The notes below the pieces were generated by a model, which was not told the origin of the DNA, searched no databases, and was given only the letters and a program-made list of their open reading frames with translations. Position numbers and translations under genes: made by a program. A DNA stretch of 28,165 nucleotides from Trueperaceae bacterium. Lineage in GTDB: Bacteria > Deinococcota > Deinococci > Deinococcales > Trueperaceae. This document shows positions 14,053 through 21,486 of the stretch, piece by piece (position 1 is the first letter of the stretch; every line of letters begins with the position of its first letter). The stretch lies in the NCBI GenBank assembly GCA_011390455.1, contig JAABSI010000035.1:1-28165 (forward strand). Direction: 5' to 3'.

Positions 14053-14958
14053 GTGACCACCGGGTTCGAGCCGTCGCGCGCCGCGCCGCTCGACGACGTG
14101 ATGCTCGCCATGGACGTCGTGGACACGCTGCGCCATCAGGACACGCTGGTGGCTCGCGAATTGGGCGAAGGCGAGCGCGAGGCGGAGCTGCTCGATCGGC
14201 TTCGCCGGCTGTACGCCGCCCAGGGGATCGAGGTGCCGGACCGCATCCTCCACGAGGGGGTCGCGGCGCTGCGCGAGGGGCGCTTCGCGTACACGCCCCC
14301 CGCCGACTCGTGGGCGGTGCGCTGGGCGCGCGTCTACGTGCGCCGCGCTGCGTACGGCCGGGCGCTGGTGGCGCTGCTCGTCGTCGTGGCGGTCGTCGTG
14401 GTGGCGTACCGCGCGGTGGTGGTCGCCCCGCGCGAGGCGCTCGTCGCCGACGTGGTTCAGGCCGAGGCGCGCGCGGTGGAGGTGGCGGAGGTCGATGCCG
14501 CGGTCGTGCAGGCGGAAGCGCTCGCAGCGACGGCGCGCGCCGCCGTCGCCGCGCGCGACCTGCCCGCCGCCCGCACCGCTCGCGACGAGCTCGAAGCGTT
14601 GGTCGCCGAGCTCGAGCTCGCGTACCGCCTCGAGATCGTCGCCCGCCCGAACGAGACGACCGGCGTCTGGCGCATCCCCGACGCGAACGAGTCGGCCCGC
14701 AACTACTACCTGATCGTCGAGGCCGTCGACGCGGACGGCCGCGTGCTCGCGCGGCCGATCCGGAGCGAGGAGACCGGCACGACGAGCGTCGTCCGGCGCT
14801 GGGGTCTGCGCGTCGACGAGGCGACGTTCGAGCGCGTCGTCGCCGACAAGCTCGACGACGGGATCGTTCAGGACTACGTGTTCGGCGAGAAGCCCGCGGG
14901 GGTGCTCGAGCCGCGGTACCGCTTCCCGACCACGGGCGGAGCGATCACGTCGTGGTGA
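14053..14958 (+). CDS. Uncharacterised single-pass membrane protein (DUF6384-like), second gene of the operon
   Basis: 301 aa from a GTG start 10 nt after the upstream stop. The N-terminal cytoplasmic part (1-100) has the distinctive blocks LDDVMLAMDVVDTLRHQDTLV, QGIEVPDRILHEGV and ALREGRFAYTPP. One transmembrane helix follows at about 104-124 (ALVALLVVVAVVVVAY). Then comes an Ala/Glu-rich helical linker at 125-190 and a predicted beta-rich C-terminal domain with NYYLIVEAVDADGRVL, SEETGTTSVVRRWGLRV and ending at an Ile-Thr-Ser-Trp tail. The N-terminal pattern is one I associate with DUF6384, though this name is from memory. No enzyme motif is visible. The orientation of the C-terminal domain, probably outside the membrane, is inferred. 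Confidence 0.87.
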   Translation: MTTGFEPSRAAPLDDVMLAMDVVDTLRHQDTLVARELGEGEREAELLDRLRRLYAAQGIEVPDRILHEGVAALREGRFAYTPPADSWAVRWARVYVRRAAYGRALVALLVVVAVVVVAYRAVVVAPREALVADVVQAEARAVEVAEVDAAVVQAEALAATARAAVAARDLPAARTARDELEALVAELELAYRLEIVARPNETTGVWRIPDANESARNYYLIVEAVDADGRVLARPIRSEETGTTSVVRRWGLRVDEATFERVVADKLDDGIVQDYVFGEKPAGVLEPRYRFPTTGGAITSW

Positions 14959-14968
14959 GGGGATGCCC

Positions 14969-16483
14969 ATGAGCAGCGGACGCCAGGTGCTCGGCCTGGT
15001 CCAACGGTCGCTCGCCGAGGCCCAGTCGCGCACGGCGGAGCTCGACGCGCGCTTGGGCGAGGCGCAGGCGCGGCTCGTGAAGCTCGACGCCGAGCGCGCC
15101 GGCCAGCTCCAGGCGCTGGCGCGGTGGCGGGTGGCGCAGTTGGCGGCCCCCGAGGGCTTGGTCGCGCGCCTCGTCGATGCCGAGACGCAGGCTCGGGCCC
15201 TGCTCGATCGCCGCGATGCGGAGGCGACCGCCCTCCAGGCGCGGCTGTCGGCCGCCGCCGCCGCCGCGGCCGAGCTCGCCGGCGAGCGAACGGCCGCGGA
15301 GGACGCCCTCGAGGTTGCCGCCGACGCCCTCGATGCGGCCGAGGCGGCGACCCAGGAGCGGCTCGCGGCCGATCCCGCCTTCGTCGCCCAACGCGACGCG
15401 GTGCGCGATGCGGAGCGCGTCGCCGTCCACGCCGACGAGAAGGCGACCGCGGCCGAAGCCGAGCTCGACGCCAAGGGGCGCGCGTACCGCGAGGACCCGC
15501 TGTTCGACTACCTGTGGCGGCGCGGCTACGGCACGCCCGCGTACCGAGCCGGACCGCTCGTCCGGTGGCTCGACGGCAAGGTGGCTCGGTTGGTGCGCTA
15601 CGCCGATGCGCGCCCCAACTACGCGCGCCTGCTGGACCTACCGGTCCAGCTGCGGGCGCACGCTGACCGCGTCGGCGCCGAGGCCGACGCCACCCTCGCC
15701 GACCTGCGCCGCCTCGAGGAAGAGGCCCGTGCGGCCGACGGGATCCCCGCCCTGGACGACGCACGCGATCGCGCCGAGGCGCGCTTGGTCGAGATCGACC
15801 GTCGGATCGAAGCGGCCGCGGCCGAGCGCCGTGCGGCGCTCGAAGCGTACGAGGCGCTCGTCGCGGGCGAGGACCGCCACACGCGCGAGGCGGTCGCCTT
15901 CCTCGCCTCGGAGTTCGGTCGCGAGGACCTGCAGGCGCTGCGGCGGGCGGCGTTGGCCACCCCGATGCCCGAAGACGACGCGATCGTCGCGCGCCTGCTC
16001 GACCTGGAGCGGGAACGGGACGCCGCGGCGTCCGCCGCGCGCGAGCTCAGGGAGGTGGCCGCCCGCGATCGAGCGCGCGCCAGCGATCTCGAGGAGCTCC
16101 GGCGCCGCTTCACGGGCAAGGGCTTCGACCGCCCGGGCACCAGCTTCGCCGACCCGACCCTCATCGGCACCTTGCTCGTTCAGCTCCTGAACGGCGCCGT
16201 GACGCGCGACGCGCTCTGGCGGATCCTGGAGCAGCAGCGCCGGTACACGCCCCCGCGCAGCGACCCGACCTTCGGCTCGGGTGGCTTCGGCCGCGGAAGC
16301 CCATGGGGTGGGGGCCGGTCGTCCTCCGGAGGGGGCTTCGGCGGTACCAGGCGCGCCGGAGGTGGCGGCTTCAAACCCTCCGGCGGCGGCTTCAAGCCCG
16401 GCGGCAGCATCGGTGGCGGCGGCTTCCGAACGGGGGGATCCGTGCGCGGCAAGGGGGGCTTCCGGACCGGGGGCAAGTTCTGA
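14969..16483 (+). CDS. Uncharacterised coiled-coil protein with glycine-rich repeat tail, third gene of the operon
   Basis: 504 aa from the ATG at 14969, which has AGGGG 6 nt upstream; an ATG at 14963 abuts the same purines and is less likely. It lies 10 nt after the preceding stop. Residues 1-155 are a long coiled coil rich in Ala, Glu and Arg. Residues about 160-220 form a compact block (EDPLFDYLWRRGYGTPAYRA, then WLDGKVARLVRYADARPNYARLL) likely to be globular. Coiled coil resumes to about 385, followed by a short helical domain (LIGTLLVQLLNGAVTRDALW). The last 70 residues are a Gly-rich tail with repeated GGGF(K/R)(P/T)GG units. No signal peptide or transmembrane helix is seen. Confidence 0.87.
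   Translation: MSSGRQVLGLVQRSLAEAQSRTAELDARLGEAQARLVKLDAERAGQLQALARWRVAQLAAPEGLVARLVDAETQARALLDRRDAEATALQARLSAAAAAAAELAGERTAAEDALEVAADALDAAEAATQERLAADPAFVAQRDAVRDAERVAVHADEKATAAEAELDAKGRAYREDPLFDYLWRRGYGTPAYRAGPLVRWLDGKVARLVRYADARPNYARLLDLPVQLRAHADRVGAEADATLADLRRLEEEARAADGIPALDDARDRAEARLVEIDRRIEAAAAERRAALEAYEALVAGEDRHTREAVAFLASEFGREDLQALRRAALATPMPEDDAIVARLLDLERERDAAASAARELREVAARDRARASDLEELRRRFTGKGFDRPGTSFADPTLIGTLLVQLLNGAVTRDALWRILEQQRRYTPPRSDPTFGSGGFGRGSPWGGGRSSSGGGFGGTRRAGGGGFKPSGGGFKPGGSIGGGGFRTGGSVRGKGGFRTGGKF
16271..16480 (+). repeat. Glycine-rich tandem peptide repeats (GGGF-x-x-GG) at the C-terminus
   Basis: About 70 codons encode irregular repeats around GGGF, first as GSGGFGRGS and SGGGFGG, then as GGGFKPSGGGFKPGG and GGGFRTGG. 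They continue to the last residues. DNA repeats are imperfect, so this is a protein-level low-complexity tail rather than a recent expansion. Similar tails end some TPM-domain membrane proteins. Confidence 0.8.
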
Positions 16484-16531
16484 GCCCCGAGGACTCGGCG
16501 CGAACGGCCGCCGGGCGCTGGGTCGGTTCGT

Positions 16532-16846
16532 TCAGTCGGCGTCGTCGGCGACGTCGTGGATCCAGGACAGCGCCCGCATCGTCACCGGGAAGCCCGCCGT
16601 GGTGGCCGCCAGGAACGCCACGTGGCGGAGGTCGGCCACCCCGATGCCGGCCTCGAGGGCCTGGCGTGCGTGGCTGTGGGTCGCACCTTCGGAGGCCGTG
16701 GCGATGGCGAGCGCGAGCTTGACCAGCCGTCGCTCCCGATCGCTCAGGGGGCCGGCCTCGTGGGCGAGGGACGCGAAGCGCTCGTAGGCGGCGATCAGCT
16801 CGGGTTGGTCGTCTTGCAGTCGGAGGAACGGGGCGGGTTTGGTCAT
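16532..16846 (-). CDS. Carboxymuconolactone decarboxylase-like (AhpD-fold) protein without the CxxC pair
   Basis: 104 aa with the all-helical AhpD fold: LSDRERRLVKLALAIATASEGATHSHARQALEAGIGVADLRHVAFLAATTAGFPVTMRAL covers the core. In peroxidase-type members the conserved helix carries E-x-x-x-x-x-C-x-x-C-H. Here the equivalent stretch is THSHARQA, with His but no Cys anywhere in the protein. That resembles true gamma-carboxymuconolactone decarboxylases more than AhpD, and thiol peroxidase activity is unlikely. The substrate is unknown. The ATG at 16846 is preceded by a TAGGCT box at 16888-16893 that overlaps the stop of the upstream gene. A weak AGG lies close to the start. Confidence 0.85.
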   Translation of the reverse strand: MTKPAPFLRLQDDQPELIAAYERFASLAHEAGPLSDRERRLVKLALAIATASEGATHSHARQALEAGIGVADLRHVAFLAATTAGFPVTMRALSWIHDVADDAD

Positions 16847-16887
16847 GGCGGCCTGCTTTCTGCCTCTCGGCGCGATCTGCACGCTCC

Positions 16888-16893
16888 AGCCTA
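16888..16893 (-). promoter_or_regulatory. Candidate -10 element (TAGGCT) of the CMD-like gene
   Basis: TAGGCT on the minus strand, 41 nt before the ATG at 16846. Its first three bases are the TAG stop codon of the preceding gene. Confidence 0.3.
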
Positions 16894-17973
16894 GGTCATG
16901 CGGCGCGACCGCGCCGCAGGCAAGCGTCCGACGCCGCGGCTCGGTGGGCGCCGGGGTCGAGCGCGGCGATAGGGGGCGACCACCGCGGCGGCGAGCAGGG
17001 CGGCCGCGGCGAAGGCGGCGACGATCGGCCAGGTCGCCCAGCGCAGGAGCGTGGCCGCCAGCCACGCAGCGAACGCCGCGAGCGCCGCGGGGTCGCGGTG
17101 GACCGCTTTGGCGAGGGCCACGAGGACGGGTTGGCGCGCGAGCAGCGCCCGACCGCCCCGGGCCGCCGCGAGCGCGATGCCGTCGGGGCCTTTCGCGAGC
17201 GCGGTGGCGTACAGGGCCGCGTCGTCGCCGAGGCGCACGGCGCCCTTGCCGGCCCAGCGCAGCGCGAGCAGGGGGTGCGGCGCCGCCTCCACGAAGCGCG
17301 CGAGCGCGGCGACGTCCTCGACGTCGTCGGCATGGCGCAGGGCGCGGGCACCGCCGGCTGGGCCGAGCCGGCGGGCGAGGCGCCCCGCGTCGGAGAACAT
17401 GTTCACGAGCGGAGTCCATGTGCCCCTGCGCACGAGCCGCAGCGTCGCACCGGCCAACGCGTCGCTGAGCGCGCCCGCGCGGCGGGCGGCCTTGAGCAGC
17501 GCGCCGCCCGCGTCCACGTGCGGCGCGAAGGTCGCCACCAGGCCGACGGCGGACAGCCCGATCAGCACCGGATCGGTCGCGTCGCCGCGCACCCAGGCCA
17601 CCCCCTGACGGGTGAGGTCGCGGACGTCGCCGAAGACGACGAGGTCGCTGGCCACCGCGCACCCGACCGCCGCGACGTCGTCGCCCCGCCCGGTCCACAC
17701 GCCCGCAGCGCACCGCGCGAAGGCGGCCTCGATCGCGTTCCAGCGCGCCCGCGCGCGCTCGGCCGCGCTGGCGCACGATCCCGCCTCGGCGAGCTCGAGC
17801 GCATCGGCGACGCGGTCCTCGGCGAGCGCCCACTCGGCCTCGATGCAGAAGGGGTGGTCGGGCAGCGCCTCGAGGAAGGGGCCGCGCGCCTCCAAGGCTG
17901 CCTTCCCGGCCAGCGCCCCCAGCGCCGCGAGCACCAGCGCCGATGCCAGCACCGCGCGTGCGATCCGCTTCAC
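16891..17973 (-). CDS. Uncharacterised membrane protein with four conserved-looking cysteines
   Basis: 360 aa from a GTG at 17973. Residues 5-24 are a hydrophobic N-terminal anchor or signal. The exported-looking part has four cysteines in a regular pattern (C43, C67, C88, C105), which suggests two disulfides. It then has the block VASDLVVFGDVRDLTRQGVAWVRGDATDPVLIGLSAVGLV. Helical amphipathic or hydrophobic segments follow at about 255-300 and 300-335, with a strongly basic C-terminal tail. Near the start, a 13-codon ORF beginning ATG at 18011 ends with TGA overlapping the GTG (GTGA), so the gene may be translated by coupling. I do not recognise a named family. A longer frame up to 18141 exists but has no credible start. 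Confidence 0.75.
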   Translation of the reverse strand: MKRIARAVLASALVLAALGALAGKAALEARGPFLEALPDHPFCIEAEWALAEDRVADALELAEAGSCASAAERARARWNAIEAAFARCAAGVWTGRGDDVAAVGCAVASDLVVFGDVRDLTRQGVAWVRGDATDPVLIGLSAVGLVATFAPHVDAGGALLKAARRAGALSDALAGATLRLVRRGTWTPLVNMFSDAGRLARRLGPAGGARALRHADDVEDVAALARFVEAAPHPLLALRWAGKGAVRLGDDAALYATALAKGPDGIALAAARGGRALLARQPVLVALAKAVHRDPAALAAFAAWLAATLLRWATWPIVAAFAAAALLAAAVVAPYRRARPRRPPSRGVGRLPAARSRRMT

Positions 17974-18011
17974 GCGCCCAGCCCCTGGGTCCGGTCGTGC
18001 GTGGCCTTCAT
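17970..18011 (-). CDS. 13-codon upstream ORF overlapping the start of the four-cysteine membrane protein
   Basis: ATG at 18011 reads MKATHDRTQGLGA and stops at TGA (17970-17972), which overlaps the GTG start at 17971-17973. CACAAT lies 6 nt before this ATG, one base off TAnnnT and at the leaderless distance used by other genes here. It may serve only to load ribosomes for the downstream gene. Chance cannot be excluded for so short an ORF. Confidence 0.35.
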   Translation of the reverse strand: MKATHDRTQGLGA

Positions 18012-18294
18012 CGGTCCATTGTGCCGCGGCGGAGCGGGCGGCGAGGGCCCACGCCTCCGAGGGCCGCCGCCACGAGATCGAGGTCGCCGTCCAGGAACGA
18101 AGGCTCGTGAGACGTTCGCAGCGTCCCAAAAATGCCCGCACGGGACGCCGGCCTTTGAGGCGCGTGGCCCGTAGGGAACGCTGGCAAGGATATGTAACGA
18201 TGTTCTTCAGGTATCACGGCTGAACTCCCATGCCTGGGCGCCGTGCGTCGTGCCGTCCGCTCGGCGGCCGTACCTGGCGGGACACGCTCGGCGG
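18012..18294. other. Divergent intergenic stretch without a recognised gene
   Basis: Lies between the membrane protein and the helicase (338 nt in total between their starts). Around 18121-18215 the base composition is less GC-rich than elsewhere. An inverted repeat GCGTCCC/GGGACGC with a 14-nt loop spans 18121-18148, the loop containing AAAAA. No start codon, ribosome site and length combination supports a gene here. A small open frame on the minus strand (18008 to about 18190) has plausible codon composition but no recognisable product. Confidence 0.4.
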
Positions 18295-18300
18295 TACCAT
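18295..18300 (+). promoter_or_regulatory. Candidate -10 element (TACCAT) of the helicase gene
   Basis: TACCAT ends 11 nt before the ATG at 18312. No Shine-Dalgarno sequence is present, so the transcript would be leaderless or nearly so. Confidence 0.35.
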
Positions 18301-18311
18301 CGCGCTCGACG

Positions 18312-20375
18312 ATGAGCGAAGACGCGCCGCACCCCTTGAACCCCGCCCAGCTCGAGGCGACCTCGATCCTCGAGGGCGGCTTGCTCGTGGTGGCCGGCGC
18401 GGGCACGGGCAAGACGCGCGTGATCGAGGAGCGCACCGCTCGCCTGCTGGAGCGGGGGGTGCCGCCGGAGCAGGTGCTCCTGATGACCTTCACGCGCAAG
18501 GCGGCGGCCGAGATGCTCGAACGCGCCGCGGCGCGCCACCCGCTCGCGCGTCGGGTCGACGGCGGCACCTTCCACCACGTGGCGTACCGGATCGTGGCGC
18601 GGCAGTTCCGTGCCCTCGGGCTCGCGCGCCCGCCGACCGTGATCGACACCGACGACGCGGCGAACGCGGTCGCGGCGGTGGTGCAGCGCCTGGACCTGCA
18701 GCGCGACCGCCGCAACCGCTTGCCGCGCAAGGGGGCGCTGCAAGCCGCCTTCAGCCGGGCCACCAACCTGCGCGTGCCGCTGGCCGAGGTGGTGGCGCGC
18801 GACCTGCCGGACTTCGCCGAGCAGGTGGCGACGCTGCAGAAGGTCCGACGGGCCTGGGCGGCCTACAAGCTCGAACGTGGGTACGTCGATTACGACGACG
18901 TGCTCGTGATGGCGGCGAAGTTGCTCGAGATGCCCGACGTCCGCGCCCGGGTCGCCGCGGCGTGGAGCTACGTGCTGGTCGACGAGTACCAGGACGTCAA
19001 CGCTTGGCAGGCGGATCTGGCGCTGCGGCTCGCGGAGCCGCACGGCAACCTGATGGTGGTGGGGGACCCCAAACAGAGCATCTACGCTTTCCGCGGCGCG
19101 CGCGTGGACAAGATCGTCGGCTTCGCCGACGAGGTCGCTGGCGCGCGGGTCGTGCACCTGACCGACAACTACCGCAGCACGCAGGCGATCCTCGACGTCG
19201 CGAACGCGGTGATGGCGCAGATGGAGGGCGCCCCCGGGCGCCCGCTCCGCGCCGCGCAGCGTCCGCAGGGCGAGCGGCCGGTGCTGCGGGTGGTCGAGGA
19301 CGAGCGCGCGGTCGCCGACCTGGTCGCCGACGCGTTGCAGGACCGCCTCGGCGACCCCGGGGCCCTCGGCGGGCACGCGGTGCTGGTGCGCAACGCGTAC
19401 CAGAGCGTGCCCTTGCAGGGCGAACTGCTGCGGCGCAAGATCCCGTTCGCCGTGTACGGCGGGCTGCGCTTCACCGAGGCGGCGCACGTCAAGGACGTCC
19501 TGGCGGCGCTGCGGGTGCTGCACAACGGCTTCGACGAGCTCGCCTGGCTGCGCCTGCTGCAGCTCTTGGAGGGGGTGGGGGAGACCACCGCGGCGCGCTG
19601 GTTCGCCGACTTCTCCGACCCGGACGCCCTCGCCGCCACGGGGGAGGACGGACCGTTGGCGCGCGCGGGCAAGCGGGTCGAGCACGTGGCGGCGCCCAAG
19701 CTGCGCCCGGCGCTCACCGGCCTCGTCGCCGCCCTCGCCCGGGCGCGCGACGCGGCTTCGGTCGCCGCGGCCTACGACCAGGTGGTCGCGTGGTACCTCC
19801 CGGTGCTCGCGCGTCGGTTCCCGCACGAGCCCCACCGGCCGCAGGACCTGACCTTCTTCCGGATCGTCGCCGAGCGCTACGCCGACCTGGCCTCGCTGCT
19901 CGCGGACTTGGCGCTCGACCCCGAGACCACGCGCCAGGCGGTCGCCGCCGGTGCGCCCGAGGCGGCCGAAGGGCTGCGTCCGGTCACGATCTCGACGATC
20001 CACTCCGCCAAGGGGCTGGAGTGGGACCAGGTCACGCTCGTCGGCGTCGACGACCGCACCCTGCCGAGCCCGTGGGCGGTGCGCCGGGCCGCCGAGAGCG
20101 ACGGCGCGGCCGACGGCCGCGGTGAGGGCGAGCTCGAGGAGGAGAAGCGGCTGCTCTACGTGGCCGTGACGCGCGCGCGCGAACGCCTCGAGGTGGTGCA
20201 TGCGCTGTTCGGACGCCAAGGACTGCAACGCCTGTCGCGCTTCCTCGAGGAGCCCGGCGTGCAGGCCACCTTCGAGGTGACGACCGCGCCGCGCGCGACC
20301 TTCGCCGACGAGCGGGGGCCGCGCATCGACCGTGGGGGGCTGCTCGCGGCCCTGGCGGGGGACGACGAAGCATGA
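18312..20375 (+). CDS. UvrD/Rep-type superfamily 1A DNA helicase
   Basis: 687 aa, an ATP-driven 3'-5' DNA translocase for repair or replication restart. The motifs appear in order: Q-motif LNPAQLEA, Walker A VAGAGTGKT (27-35), motif Ia TFTRKAAAEM, Walker B VDEYQDVN (223-230), motif III GDPKQSIYAFRGA (251-263), motif IV NYRS, motif V TISTIHSAKGLEWDQV and motif VI LLYVAVTRARERL. It is a little shorter than E. coli UvrD (720 aa) and lacks UvrD's C-terminal RNA-polymerase-binding tail. The sequence is also compatible with PcrA or Rep, so no symbol is given. It appears monocistronic, ending at a hairpin shared with the convergent amidase gene. Confidence 0.94.
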   Translation: MSEDAPHPLNPAQLEATSILEGGLLVVAGAGTGKTRVIEERTARLLERGVPPEQVLLMTFTRKAAAEMLERAAARHPLARRVDGGTFHHVAYRIVARQFRALGLARPPTVIDTDDAANAVAAVVQRLDLQRDRRNRLPRKGALQAAFSRATNLRVPLAEVVARDLPDFAEQVATLQKVRRAWAAYKLERGYVDYDDVLVMAAKLLEMPDVRARVAAAWSYVLVDEYQDVNAWQADLALRLAEPHGNLMVVGDPKQSIYAFRGARVDKIVGFADEVAGARVVHLTDNYRSTQAILDVANAVMAQMEGAPGRPLRAAQRPQGERPVLRVVEDERAVADLVADALQDRLGDPGALGGHAVLVRNAYQSVPLQGELLRRKIPFAVYGGLRFTEAAHVKDVLAALRVLHNGFDELAWLRLLQLLEGVGETTAARWFADFSDPDALAATGEDGPLARAGKRVEHVAAPKLRPALTGLVAALARARDAASVAAAYDQVVAWYLPVLARRFPHEPHRPQDLTFFRIVAERYADLASLLADLALDPETTRQAVAAGAPEAAEGLRPVTISTIHSAKGLEWDQVTLVGVDDRTLPSPWAVRRAAESDGAADGRGEGELEEEKRLLYVAVTRARERLEVVHALFGRQGLQRLSRFLEEPGVQATFEVTTAPRATFADERGPRIDRGGLLAALAGDDEA

Positions 20376-20385
20376 AGGTTGGGCT

Positions 20386-20418
20386 ACGAGCGCACGAGCG
20401 TTCCGTTCGTGCGCTCGT
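20386..20418. terminator. 15-bp hairpin between helicase and amidase genes
   Basis: ACGAGCGCACGAGCG (20386-20400) pairs with CGTTCGTGCGCTCGT (20404-20418) around a TTC loop, with one G-T pair. It lies in the 66-nt gap between two convergent stop codons. No T-tract is seen on either side. This is the longest stem of the convergent gaps and probably acts in both directions. Confidence 0.55.
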
Positions 20419-20441
20419 GCGCTAGCGTAGCTGCAGCGGCT

Positions 20442-21389
20442 TCAGGGCCGGACGATCCCGTGCGGCAGCCAGGCGCCGACCACCCAGTTCGGCGCGTCGA
20501 CCACCTCGTGCACCCGCAGGTCGGCCGCCACGCTGCACAGGGCGTACGCCTCCACCGGGTCGAGGCGGGTGGTCGCCGTGAGGTGGTCGATCATCGCCGA
20601 CACCGCGTCGCGCGCCGCCCCCATCAGGTCGGGACCGACGCCGGTGGTCACGAACGAGCCCGCGGTCGCCCGATCGCCCGGCGCCGCGCCGAAGGTCTCG
20701 AACGCCGGGAAGCGCAGCGTCAGGTCGCGCCGCACCCGGAAGCGCAGCGCGACGCGCATCCGCGATTCGATCGCCGTACCGCAGACCTCGCCGTCGCCCT
20801 GCGCGGCGTGGGTGTCGCCGACCGAGAAGCGGGCGCCTTCGACGCCGACGGGGAGGTAGAGCTTGGTGCCGGCCGTCAGGTGCTTGGTGTCCAGGTTCCC
20901 GCCCCATGCGTGCGGCGGCAGCGTCGCGTGGGGACCGGGCGTGGGCGGCGCCAAACCGATCGTGCCCGGGAAGGGGGCGACGGGCACGTCGATGCCGTCC
21001 ACGAAGGCGGCGGAGGGCGCGCCCGGCGTCAGGTCCCAGTGCTTGAGCCACGGGTCCGGGAACTGATCGGCCAGGAGGCCGAAACCCGGGATGGTGGCCG
21101 TCCAACCCCAACGGGTCATGCCGAACTCGAGCACCTCGACCTCGAGCACGTCGCCCGGGCGTGCGCCGAGCACGTGCACGGGGCCGCTCACCGGGTTGAC
21201 GCGGGCGAAGTCGATCGTCCCGAGGTCCGCGGCGGTCGAGCTCGGCCCCAGTTGGCCGCCCGAGGCGTCGGTGGTGTCGAACTCGACGGACGCCCCGTCC
21301 TCGATGGTCAGCGCCGGCGCGAGGTCGCGGTCCCACGCGTGGTGGTGTTGGTGTTCGTGGATCGTGTGCTGGCAGCGACCGAGGGCCAT
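20442..21389 (-). CDS. Acetamidase/formamidase family protein
   Basis: 315 aa of the FmdA/AmdA family, which hydrolyses short-chain amides to ammonia and an acid. Key blocks are HTIHEHQHHHAWDRDLAPALTIEDGASVEFDTTDASGGQL, then NPVSGPVHVLGARPGDVLEVEV, LPPHAWGGNLDTKHL, and SVGDTHAAQGDGEVCGTAIE, which carries the conserved acidic and His residues of the metal site. AGGA lies 7 nt before the ATG at 21389. Its length fits the shorter acetamidase-like members rather than the roughly 400-aa FmdA of methylotrophs. Substrate specificity cannot be read. The gene is 97 nt downstream of the PLP enzyme on the same strand, so they may be co-transcribed. Confidence 0.92.
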   Translation of the reverse strand: MALGRCQHTIHEHQHHHAWDRDLAPALTIEDGASVEFDTTDASGGQLGPSSTAADLGTIDFARVNPVSGPVHVLGARPGDVLEVEVLEFGMTRWGWTATIPGFGLLADQFPDPWLKHWDLTPGAPSAAFVDGIDVPVAPFPGTIGLAPPTPGPHATLPPHAWGGNLDTKHLTAGTKLYLPVGVEGARFSVGDTHAAQGDGEVCGTAIESRMRVALRFRVRRDLTLRFPAFETFGAAPGDRATAGSFVTTGVGPDLMGAARDAVSAMIDHLTATTRLDPVEAYALCSVAADLRVHEVVDAPNWVVGAWLPHGIVRP

Positions 21390-21486
21390 TGGCGTTCCTT
21401 CCGGGCGGAGGCCGACGGCCGCACCGCGCTGTGGGGTCCCGGCATCATGCCACGCGTCGCGAGGGCGTCCCGCCGTCGCGCTGGGT

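Noticed and set aside
18008..18190. Small minus-strand open frame with coding-like composition in the helicase/membrane-protein gap
   Set aside because: No start codon with a ribosome site or -10 box and no recognisable product; it joins an antisense shadow of the helicase.
20426..20431. Extra pairing CGTAGC with GCTACG (20383-20388) beside the 20386 hairpin
   Set aside because: It competes with the main 15-bp stem and adds no clear independent structure.
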